DNA from: Bacillota bacterium
Lineage (GTDB): Bacteria > Bacillota > Clostridia > Lachnospirales > Lachnospiraceae
Assembly: GCA_023414985.1 (NCBI GenBank)
Contig: JAEZLY010000279.1
Span: forward strand, 1 to 7,310
Direction: 5' to 3'
Length of the DNA stretch: 7,310 nucleotides
Positions 1-5,466 of this stretch are shown here, in pieces. Both the position numbers and the translations under genes were made by a program. Below the pieces are notes generated by a model. The model made no database searches. It worked only from the letters and a program-made list of their open reading frames with translations, and had not been told where the DNA came from. The stretch's first letter is position 1; each line of letters opens with the position of its first letter.

Positions 1-1
1 G

Positions 2-100
2 GATTGTACTGTGGAGGAAGGTCCGCTGGATGACAGAATACAGGGGTTGATCTTCTGCCTGCAGGCATTGTGCCGATTTGAAGATAAGAGATTAAGATAG
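2..100 (+). CDS. C-terminal end of an unrecognised protein (partial)
   Basis: An open frame enters from the left edge and reads 32 codons to a TAG stop at 98-100. The visible tail reads DCTVEEGPLDDRIQGL, then a short hydrophobic stretch (IFCLQALC), and ends in a charged RFEDKRLR. It is the only plus-strand frame that stays open here. A strong hairpin terminator begins three bases after the stop, which supports this being a real gene end. No domain or motif is identifiable from so short a piece, so no function is proposed. The gene converges with the GntR-ABC operon. Confidence 0.6.
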   Translation, partial: DCTVEEGPLDDRIQGLIFCLQALCRFEDKRLR

Positions 101-102
101 AG

Positions 103-132
103 AAAAGGGAGGTGTTTACACACCTCCCTTTT
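103..132. terminator. Bidirectional rho-independent terminator
   Basis: A perfect 13-bp inverted repeat pairs 103-115 (AAAAGGGAGGTGT) with 120-132 (ACACCTCCCTTTT) around the 4-base loop TTAC. The GC-rich core is flanked by an A-tract on the left and a T-tract on the right, so transcripts from either direction would end in a hairpin followed by U residues. It sits between the end of the plus-strand gene (stop at 98-100) and the end of the minus-strand permease gene (stop at 175-177), and so serves both convergent units. Confidence 0.88.
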
Positions 133-144
133 CCTTCATGCTTA

Positions 145-159
145 CACCCCGCAGGGGTG
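145..159. other. Small GC-rich hairpin after the permease gene
   Basis: CACCCC (145-150) pairs with GGGGTG (154-159) around the loop GCA, giving a 6-bp all-strong stem. It lies between the permease stop codon and the main terminator. There is no T-run on either side, so it is not a terminator by itself. It could act as a pause site or protect the 3' end of the minus-strand mRNA, or it could be chance. Confidence 0.4.
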
Positions 160-174
160 CCCTAGATAGGATGT

Positions 175-960
175 TTATTCCAAATTAAGCTTCTTGTTGA
201 AAATGTAATTGGTAACGATATAGAACACAGCGGATAGAATAATTTGAAGTACAATGGATACTGGGAAGATCGCATTCGTAATGGCGGTGATATTACTGAA
301 ATAATCCGTAAACAGTCTTCCGACAACGATCATGATGACGACGACTACTACCTGCATTACAACTGTATAAACAATGTAGGCTACAAAGGAACCGAGTACC
401 TTATGCCCGTTGAACAGCTGGCCAACTGCGATACATGCATAGATGCACAGGATGCCGTTTACGGTTCCGATCAGAGTCATAACAATAGTTTCCAGCCAGA
501 ATAAGGTGGCTCCTCCAGCACCGAATTCATTACGCATTTCCCTCATAAGATCCTGTAAGCCATGGCGGAAGGAAGCAAGGTGCAACGGCGATGCAACGAC
601 GATACCGATGGATAGAACGATGGCTACAACACTAAGCAGCGTCCAGAGGGTGGCTATAATCAGCTTGGAATTGATCAGCTGATAAGGTTTAACCGGCAGA
701 GTAAACATCAGGTAGCCTTCATCTGTAACCATATTCTTATAAAAGCGGAGAATGACGATCACGGTGGACACCACAGCGATTGCGATCAATGATAATACAT
801 ATAGTCCGATCACGGTACTCGGTATAATACCGAATACTCCTTCAAAATCCAGGCTGACAACGATACGGGCAGCAACGGTAAATACGACAAGCACCGCGTA
901 GATTGGTAACAGTAATCTGGTGATTGCTTTCATTTCATGTTTCATTAATTTTCCTAACAT
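175..960 (-). CDS. ABC-2 type transporter permease, 261 aa
   Basis: This is the membrane half of an ABC exporter, in the cytoplasmic membrane. It is 261 residues long. I count six probable helices, near residues 15-36, 47-72, 100-124, 153-178, 188-214 and 232-254. The charged loop between helices 2 and 3 (about 73-99, with TDEGYLMFTLPV) resembles a conserved loop in permeases of clostridial ABC-2 exporters; that comparison is from memory. The N-terminus is a short basic cytoplasmic segment (MLGKLMKHEMK), usual for this group. The ATG at 958-960 overlaps the end of the ATPase gene by 7 bases and has a GGGAGGT site six bases upstream, so the two are probably translationally coupled. The substrate cannot be read from the sequence. 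Regulator type and gene order suggest export of, or defence against, an envelope-active compound. Transcription ends at the hairpin at 103-132. Confidence 0.85.
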   Translation of the reverse strand: MLGKLMKHEMKAITRLLLPIYAVLVVFTVAARIVVSLDFEGVFGIIPSTVIGLYVLSLIAIAVVSTVIVILRFYKNMVTDEGYLMFTLPVKPYQLINSKLIIATLWTLLSVVAIVLSIGIVVASPLHLASFRHGLQDLMREMRNEFGAGGATLFWLETIVMTLIGTVNGILCIYACIAVGQLFNGHKVLGSFVAYIVYTVVMQVVVVVIMIVVGRLFTDYFSNITAITNAIFPVSIVLQIILSAVFYIVTNYIFNKKLNLE

Positions 961-1652
961 CTGAATACCTCCCTGAATAATGTATCGACAGATTTACCTT
1001 CCTTGGAGCGGATATCCTCCACAGAAGAGTGCAGCATAATGCGTCCATCTTTAATGAACACCACTTCATCAAGAATCTTCTCAATATCAGAAATCAGATG
1101 GGTGGAAATAAGTACAGTTGCATTCTCATTATAATTGGAGATGATAGTATTCAGGATATAATCCCTGGCAGCGGGGTCAACTCCGCCGATGGGCTCATCC
1201 AGGCAATAAAGATCCGCATTGCGGCTCATGACCAGGATTAGCTGTACCTTTTCCTTGGTTCCTTTGGATAAGGTTTTCATACGCTTGGTGGGATTCAATT
1301 TCAATCGTTCAAGCATTTCATAAGCTCTCTTTTCATCAAAGTCTGAATAAAAGTCTTTGAAGAATTCGATGGTTTCAGAGATCCGCATCCAGTCCGGAAG
1401 ATAAGTTCTTTCGGGAAGATAGGATACGATTTTCTTTGTCTCGGGTCCGGGCTGCTTACCTCCGACCAGCAGATTTCCGCCGGTTGGAACCAGAAGACCG
1501 TTGATTAATTTGATCATAGTGGTCTTACCACTTCCGTTCGGTCCGAGAAGTCCGATGATTCGTCCACGCTCTAATCTTAAATTAACATCAGAAAGAGCGT
1601 CTACACCGGTGAACTTCTTCGATAACGAGTTACACTCTAAAATTGGATTCAT
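954..1652 (-). CDS. ABC transporter ATP-binding protein, 232 aa
   Basis: This cytoplasmic ATPase should power the permease encoded directly downstream. All core nucleotide-binding motifs are present in order: Walker A GPNGSGKT (37-44), signature LSKGT (128-132), Walker B LYCLDEP with catalytic Glu153 (148-154), D-loop GGVDP (156-160) and H-loop His185. Two motifs deviate from the textbook form: the signature is LSKGT rather than LSGGQ, and the usual Q-loop glutamine is Glu81 in SYLPE. From general knowledge, such changes are common in the BcrA/YtrB-like exporter ATPases, so activity is expected. Length is typical of a stand-alone subunit that dimerises. The ATG at 1650-1652 follows a GGAGG site about six bases away. 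The gene lies 84 bases downstream of the GntR gene and overlaps the permease gene by 7 bases, which indicates one operon. Confidence 0.92.
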   Translation of the reverse strand: MNPILECNSLSKKFTGVDALSDVNLRLERGRIIGLLGPNGSGKTTMIKLINGLLVPTGGNLLVGGKQPGPETKKIVSYLPERTYLPDWMRISETIEFFKDFYSDFDEKRAYEMLERLKLNPTKRMKTLSKGTKEKVQLILVMSRNADLYCLDEPIGGVDPAARDYILNTIISNYNENATVLISTHLISDIEKILDEVVFIKDGRIMLHSSVEDIRSKEGKSVDTLFREVFRC

Positions 1653-1668
1653 TAATATACCTCCATAT

Positions 1669-1685
1669 ATACCGCTATACGGTAT
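1669..1685. repeat. Inverted repeat upstream of the ATPase ribosome binding site
   Basis: ATACCG (1669-1674) and CGGTAT (1680-1685) are perfect 6-base arms around the 5-base spacer CTATA. The repeat lies in the 84-base gap between the GntR and ATPase genes. Its nearest edge is about five bases from the minus-strand GGAGG of the ATPase gene. In mRNA it would form a small hairpin beside the ribosome binding site. As DNA it could be a secondary regulator site. Either role is inference. Confidence 0.4.
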
Positions 1686-1736
1686 CCCTATTTAATATCG
1701 CTTAATTTAAAATAACTACTCCCATTCATCCTTTTG

Positions 1737-2105
1737 CTACTTTTCTGTTTTGACTATTTCCATGACCAAAGCTAAAGTCTCCTGCGGTGTAAATCCATGC
1801 TGCTTCATGCGCTCCAGAAATTCCATGATCTGGTCTCTTGCGGATTTCCCTTTTAGATTCTTAATCATCTCTTCATCGGAGGTGATAAAGCGACCGCTGG
1901 TCCGGTTGGCATATACCAGTCCGGAACGCTCTAACTCGGTTAAGGCCTTCTGCATCGTATTCGGGTTTACTGTGGCTTCCGCTGCTAAATCTCTGACAGA
2001 GGGTAGTTTATCACCGGGTTTATAATGGCCGGAGATAATATTAGCCTGTATCTGTTCAATCAACTGAATATAAACAGGTCTTTCAGAATCAATTTCCCAT
2101 TGCAT
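1737..2105 (-). CDS. GntR-family transcriptional regulator, YtrA subfamily, 122 aa
   Basis: This is a DNA-binding repressor, first gene of the operon with the ABC ATPase and permease. Residues about 10-76 form the GntR winged helix-turn-helix: the opening PVYIQLIEQI, the recognition region KLPSVRDLAAEATVNPNTMQ (33-52), then ALTELERSGLVYANRTSGRF with the wing. Only about 45 residues follow (78-122), far too few for the FCD, UTRA or aminotransferase effector domains of other GntR groups. That short helical tail defines the YtrA type, whose members usually control neighbouring ABC transporter genes. The ATG at 2103-2105 is preceded by AAAGGAG at a good distance. A consensus promoter and a clustered palindrome lie 58-106 bases upstream, so autoregulation is likely. 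The inducing ligand is unknown; antibiotics that act on the cell envelope are known inducers for Bacillus YtrA. Confidence 0.92.
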   Translation of the reverse strand: MQWEIDSERPVYIQLIEQIQANIISGHYKPGDKLPSVRDLAAEATVNPNTMQKALTELERSGLVYANRTSGRFITSDEEMIKNLKGKSARDQIMEFLERMKQHGFTPQETLALVMEIVKTEK

Positions 2106-2162
2106 TCTTACAACTCCTTTCCTATCTCGCTACTGCGTTTGTTTGATTGCTCGGTGTGTTAC

Positions 2163-2182
2163 TGTACTAAGCGGTTAATACA
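2163..2182. promoter_or_regulatory. Probable operator of the GntR/YtrA-type regulator
   Basis: TGTACTAA (2163-2170) and TTAATACA (2175-2182) form an imperfect palindrome matching at 7 of 8 positions around the spacer GCGG. The repeat abuts the -10 hexamer (2183-2188) and covers the expected transcription start of the gntR operon, an ideal position for repression. A second TAATACA copy follows at 2184-2190, and outer arms ACTGTA (2161-2166) and TACAGT (2187-2192) form a wider palindrome. Assignment to this regulator is inference from position and from the dimeric binding mode of GntR proteins. Confidence 0.65.
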
Positions 2183-2211
2183 ATAATACAGTGGTGCTGC
2201 AAATCTGTCAA
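2183..2211 (-). promoter_or_regulatory. Sigma-A-type promoter of the gntR-ABC operon
   Basis: Read on the minus strand, a perfect -35 TTGACA (2206-2211) is followed after exactly 17 bases by -10 TATTAT (2183-2188). The expected start point is near 2176, giving a leader of roughly 70 bases before the gntR ATG. A/T tracts immediately upstream (2212-2250) could act as an UP element. The -10 and start are overlapped by the probable operator. Confidence 0.85.
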
Positions 2212-2216
2212 TACCA

Positions 2217-2248
2217 TTTTTCAAAATTTTTCATATTTTTTTCCTTTT
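2217..2248. promoter_or_regulatory. Phased T-tracts between divergent promoters
   Basis: On the plus strand, T-runs occupy 2217-2221, 2227-2231 and 2236-2242, with centres 10 bases apart, and a shorter run lies at 2245-2248. Tracts in helical phase are expected to bend DNA. They lie just upstream of the gntR operon -35 and of the likely recG promoter, so they may be an UP element or a bend shared by both. Nothing coding is seen in the whole 2106-2333 gap. Confidence 0.5.
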
Positions 2249-2273
2249 CCATTGAGACGTAATAGTTTATAAT
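2246..2273 (+). promoter_or_regulatory. Probable recG promoter
   Basis: A perfect -10 TATAAT lies at 2268-2273. Sixteen bases upstream is a weak -35, TTTCCA (2246-2251), matching the consensus at four of six positions. Transcription would begin near 2280, leaving a leader of about 54 bases to the TTG start codon. A better-looking TTGAGA at 2252-2257 is only 10 bases from the -10 and is unsuitable. Confidence 0.55.
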
Positions 2274-2320
2274 GAAAACGATGGTTTTATCTTACCGAAG
2301 CCAACTCTAATTTAACATTT

Positions 2321-2336
2321 AGGTGGTGAGACCTTG
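2321..2336 (+). promoter_or_regulatory. Ribosome binding site and TTG start of recG
   Basis: AGGTGG (2321-2326) is seven bases before TTG (2334-2336). There is no in-frame ATG close by that would keep the RecG N-terminal region intact, so this non-ATG start is preferred. Confidence 0.75.
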
Positions 2337-4370
2337 CAGGCAGGAGATTGTGTCAATGTAATAAAAGGAATTGGGGAAAAGACGGAGAAGCTCTTTGAAA
2401 AGCTGGGCATTGAAACGGTCCAGGATCTAATAGAGCATTATCCGAGGGGCTATGAGGAATTCGAAAAGCCGGTTATGATCAGTTCGATCTATGAAGGAGC
2501 TACAATGGCAATCGAAGCTTCTATCACGGCCACGCCAAAGGTGAAGAGGGTAAGGAATCTGCAAATCGTAAATGTCCAGGTGAAGGACGTAAGCGGTGCG
2601 ATAATTCTTACCTGGTTTAACATGCCCTTTTTACAGAAGACCCTACGATCGGGTTATCATTATATCTTCCGTGGCAAGGTGATCCGCAAGAATGGAGTCC
2701 TGGTTATGGAGCAGCCGGGAATTTATCAGAGAGAGAACTATTATAAGCTGCTTCGGGTATTACAGCCGGTCTATCCACTGACGCAGGGGGTAACCAATGC
2801 CATGATATCGAAGGCCATTCGGCAGGTATTTTCAGAGCTGCCCTTCGCCAGAGATTATATCCCGAAGGCAATCGCAAAGGAGTATACTCTGATGGACCGT
2901 ACAAAAGCAATCAAGGAGGTTCATTTCCCGAAGGATCGGGAGAGTATGCAGAAAGCAAGAAAGCGGTTGGTATTTGACGAGTTCTTCCTTTATGCTCTTG
3001 CGATGAGAAAGCTGAAAGAGAGCAAGACAGTTCTGCGGTCCGAATACCGGATGGAAGAACGGCCGGAATGCAGCCAATTGATAGCAAGCTTTCCCTATTC
3101 CCTGACGAAGGCGCAGCTGCGTGTCTGGGAGGAGGTAAAGAAGGATCTGCAGGGAGAGTTTGTGATGAACCGATTGATCCAGGGAGATGTAGGATCAGGA
3201 AAGACAGTACTTGCGATACTGGCACTGGTCTTGGCGGTGAAGAACGGCTATCAGGCCTGCTTTATGGTGCCGACTGAGGTTCTGGCAAAGCAGTATTTTA
3301 AATCCCTCGAATCGGTTGCTGTGCAATTCGGCTTTGAGATCTGCCTTTTGGTAGGTTCGATGACGGCGAAGGAGAAGAGAGAAGCCTATGAACGGATTAA
3401 GAGCCATAAAACGGACATAATAATAGGTACGCATGCTCTCATTCAGGAAAAGGTAGAATATGACAGTCTGGGTCTGGTAATTACGGACGAGCAGCACAGG
3501 TTCGGCGTGAAACAGAGAGAGGCTTTGATGAATAAAGGGGGGAACCCTCATGTGCTTGTCATGAGTGCGACACCCATTCCACGGACACTTGCTATCATCC
3601 TGTATGGTGACCTGGATATCTCAATTGTGGACGAGCTTCCGGCAGAACGACTGCCAATCAAGAATTGTGTCGTAGATACGAATTACAGGCCGAACGCATA
3701 TCGCTTTATTGCGAAGCAGGTAGCGGAAGGCAGACAGGCCTATGTGATCTGTCCTATGGTGGAAGAGAGTGAGGAAGTAGAAGCGGAGAATGTCATTGAA
3801 TACACCGAACGCCTCATAGAATTACTTCCCTCCGGTATTAGCGTAGAATTCCTTCATGGAAAGATGAAACCGAAGGATAAGAACGATGTGATGGAACGCT
3901 TTGCGGATGGAAGGATACAGGTGTTGGTATCAACCACAGTTGTTGAGGTTGGTGTCAATGTACCGAATGCCACGGTGATGATGGTGGAGAATGCAGAACG
4001 TTTCGGTCTCGCTCAGCTGCATCAGCTCAGAGGACGGGTCGGACGAGGAGAGCATCAATCTTATTGTATCTTCGTCTGTGGCAGCAGTAGTAAGGATGCA
4101 TGGGAGCGGCTGGAGATACTGAATAAATCCAACGATGGCTTCTATATTGCGGGTGAGGACTTAAAGCTTCGCGGGCCCGGGGATGTCTTCGGTATTAGAC
4201 AGAGTGGCGAAATGGATTTCAAGCTGGGTGACATCTACAACGATGCAACTGTTCTTAAGTCGGCAGCCGATGCGGTAAAACAGCTGAAGGCCGATGAAGT
4301 AGATCTGATCTTTCAAACCAATCCCTCTCTGGAGGAAAGAATTTTATACCGTGGTTCCAATACCCTGTAG
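2334..4370 (+). CDS. recG: ATP-dependent DNA helicase RecG, 678 aa
   Basis: RecG is a monomeric double-strand DNA translocase that remodels stalled replication forks and branch-migrates recombination intermediates in the cytoplasm. The full architecture is present: an N-terminal segment with helix-hairpin-helix character (IKGIGEKTEKLFEKLGI, from residue 10), the OB-fold wedge domain (about 55-145), then the two helicase lobes. Motifs seen are Walker A GDVGSGKT (284-291), DEQH box (385-388) followed by RFGVKQR, SATPIPRT (411-418), TTVVEVGVNVPNA (534-546), QLHQLRGRVGR (561-571) and the C-terminal TRG region GEDLKLRGPGDVFGIRQSG (607-625). Length is normal for the family. The start is TTG at 2334-2336: AGGTGG lies seven bases upstream, and the N-terminus then aligns with the usual RecG beginning, from memory. 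It has its own likely promoter and is divergent from the GntR operon. Confidence 0.97.
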   Translation: MQAGDCVNVIKGIGEKTEKLFEKLGIETVQDLIEHYPRGYEEFEKPVMISSIYEGATMAIEASITATPKVKRVRNLQIVNVQVKDVSGAIILTWFNMPFLQKTLRSGYHYIFRGKVIRKNGVLVMEQPGIYQRENYYKLLRVLQPVYPLTQGVTNAMISKAIRQVFSELPFARDYIPKAIAKEYTLMDRTKAIKEVHFPKDRESMQKARKRLVFDEFFLYALAMRKLKESKTVLRSEYRMEERPECSQLIASFPYSLTKAQLRVWEEVKKDLQGEFVMNRLIQGDVGSGKTVLAILALVLAVKNGYQACFMVPTEVLAKQYFKSLESVAVQFGFEICLLVGSMTAKEKREAYERIKSHKTDIIIGTHALIQEKVEYDSLGLVITDEQHRFGVKQREALMNKGGNPHVLVMSATPIPRTLAIILYGDLDISIVDELPAERLPIKNCVVDTNYRPNAYRFIAKQVAEGRQAYVICPMVEESEEVEAENVIEYTERLIELLPSGISVEFLHGKMKPKDKNDVMERFADGRIQVLVSTTVVEVGVNVPNATVMMVENAERFGLAQLHQLRGRVGRGEHQSYCIFVCGSSSKDAWERLEILNKSNDGFYIAGEDLKLRGPGDVFGIRQSGEMDFKLGDIYNDATVLKSAADAVKQLKADEVDLIFQTNPSLEERILYRGSNTL

Positions 4371-4426
4371 CTTCGGCATAGAACGGCAACTTTAAATAAT
4401 CTTAAGAATTAATGAAGATCAAATAC

Positions 4427-4455
4427 TTTCCATCCGATGGAAATTGAGCTATACT
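4427..4455 (+). promoter_or_regulatory. Possible promoter of the GT2 operon, with a palindrome over the -35
   Basis: A -35-like TTTCCA (4427-4432) and a -10-like TATACT (4450-4455) are separated by 17 bases, 37 bases before the ATG at 4492. The -35 lies in a perfect 7-base inverted repeat, TTTCCAT (4427-4433) and ATGGAAA (4437-4443), with loop CCG. The repeat lacks a T-run, so it is not a terminator of recG; it might be an operator. An alternative -10, TATAAA at 4455-4460, has no good partner. No clear terminator follows recG, so read-through from recG is possible. Confidence 0.42.
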
Positions 4456-4491
4456 ATAAATGCTTTTTATCAAAGATGAATGAGGTAAGCC

Positions 4492-5466
4492 ATGGGTGCA
4501 GTAGTTAGTGTGAATCAGAATAGAGCGGAAGACGCAAAACTATCCATCGTCATTCCCGTATACCAGGAAGGAAGCCATATCAAAAGTTCGATCGGCGTAA
4601 TCGAACAGGTACTGATCAGTAACCGGTTTTCCTACGAATTCATACTGGTGGATGACGGCTCCAGGGATAATACCTGGCAGCAGTTAAGGGAAATGGCACA
4701 AGGCAGTGAGCATATTATTGCACTGCGTCTATCCCGTAATTTCGGAAAAGAAGCAGCACTATGCGCCGGGTTGGATCACGCTACCGGTGATATGATCGTA
4801 GTAATGGACAGTGACTTACAGCATCCGCCGACCCTGATCCCAGAGATGGTGAAAGCCTGGAGGGAAGGGTACGATGTGGTAGAGGGGATAAAAAGCTCTA
4901 GGGGAAAAGAAAATCCCATCTATCGAATTTGCGCCAGATTCTTTTATTACATTATCTATAAAACTGCGGATATCAATCTTGGACAGGCTTCCGATTTTAA
5001 GCTGATGGACAGGAAGGTCGTGGAGGCCTGGAAAGAAATGCCCGAACGGGCAACCTTCTTTCGGGGAATGTCAGCCTGGCTTGGTTTTGAGCGAAAGCAG
5101 ATTAGTTTTGATGTGGCCGAGCGTGTGAACGGGAAATCAAAATGGTCTCTGCTGCGTCTGATCAGACTTGCGGTAAATGCAATTACCTCCTACACCTCGA
5201 TACCGCTGCATTTTATTACGATGCTCGGAATCTGCCTGTTTATCTTAGCAGTCGTCCTGGGAATCCAGACACTTTATATGTATTTTTCCGGGAAGGCTTT
5301 AAGCGGCTTCACAACTGTCATCCTACTACAGCTGATTATCGGCAGCTCCATCATGATCAGTCTTGGCATGATTGGAATCTATCTGACGAAAATCTATAAA
5401 GAAGTAAAATCCAGACCGAGATACTTAGTCTCGCAGTGTATCAAAGGCGGTGACAAGAAATGTTAG
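4492..5466 (+). CDS. Family 2 glycosyltransferase, polyprenyl-phosphate sugar synthase type (GtrB/DPM1-like), 324 aa
   Basis: This enzyme probably transfers a sugar from a nucleotide-sugar to polyprenyl phosphate on the cytoplasmic face of the membrane. The catalytic GT-A domain spans about residues 17-225: start LSIVIPVYQEG (17-27), VDDGS (53-57), RNFGKEAAL (82-90), metal-binding DSDLQHPP (106-113, the DXD equivalent), and the GKSKW segment (214-218). Two hydrophobic helices follow (about 239-264 and 273-298), then a basic tail with RPRYLV. This is the layout of bactoprenol glucosyltransferases such as GtrB and CsbB and of bacterial DPM1-like synthases; the sugar cannot be told from sequence. 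The ATG is preceded by GAGGT at a suitable distance. The last codons overlap the start of the membrane protein gene by 7 bases (5460-5466), so the products are probably made together and may act in sequence. Confidence 0.9.
   Translation: MGAVVSVNQNRAEDAKLSIVIPVYQEGSHIKSSIGVIEQVLISNRFSYEFILVDDGSRDNTWQQLREMAQGSEHIIALRLSRNFGKEAALCAGLDHATGDMIVVMDSDLQHPPTLIPEMVKAWREGYDVVEGIKSSRGKENPIYRICARFFYYIIYKTADINLGQASDFKLMDRKVVEAWKEMPERATFFRGMSAWLGFERKQISFDVAERVNGKSKWSLLRLIRLAVNAITSYTSIPLHFITMLGICLFILAVVLGIQTLYMYFSGKALSGFTTVILLQLIIGSSIMISLGMIGIYLTKIYKEVKSRPRYLVSQCIKGGDKKC

Noticed and set aside
244..682. Plus-strand open frames opposite the permease gene
   Set aside because: They lie antisense to a clear six-helix permease, have no convincing ribosome binding site, and are low-complexity (runs of D, N and Y) or otherwise unlike a protein family.
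2252..2273. TTGAGA at 2252-2257 as the recG -35
   Set aside because: It is only 10 bases from the TATAAT -10, far short of the required 16-18.
2704..3551. Minus-strand open frames of 68-118 codons inside recG
   Set aside because: The opposite strand codes for unbroken, motif-complete RecG; these are shadows rich in Pro, Ser and Leu with no promoter or recognised domain.
4427..4443. Hairpin as a terminator of recG
   Set aside because: The 7-bp stem is AT-rich and followed by TTGAGC, not a T-run.
5142..5399. 85-codon plus-strand frame inside the GT2 gene
   Set aside because: It is the shifted reading of the GT2 membrane region and shows no family features.
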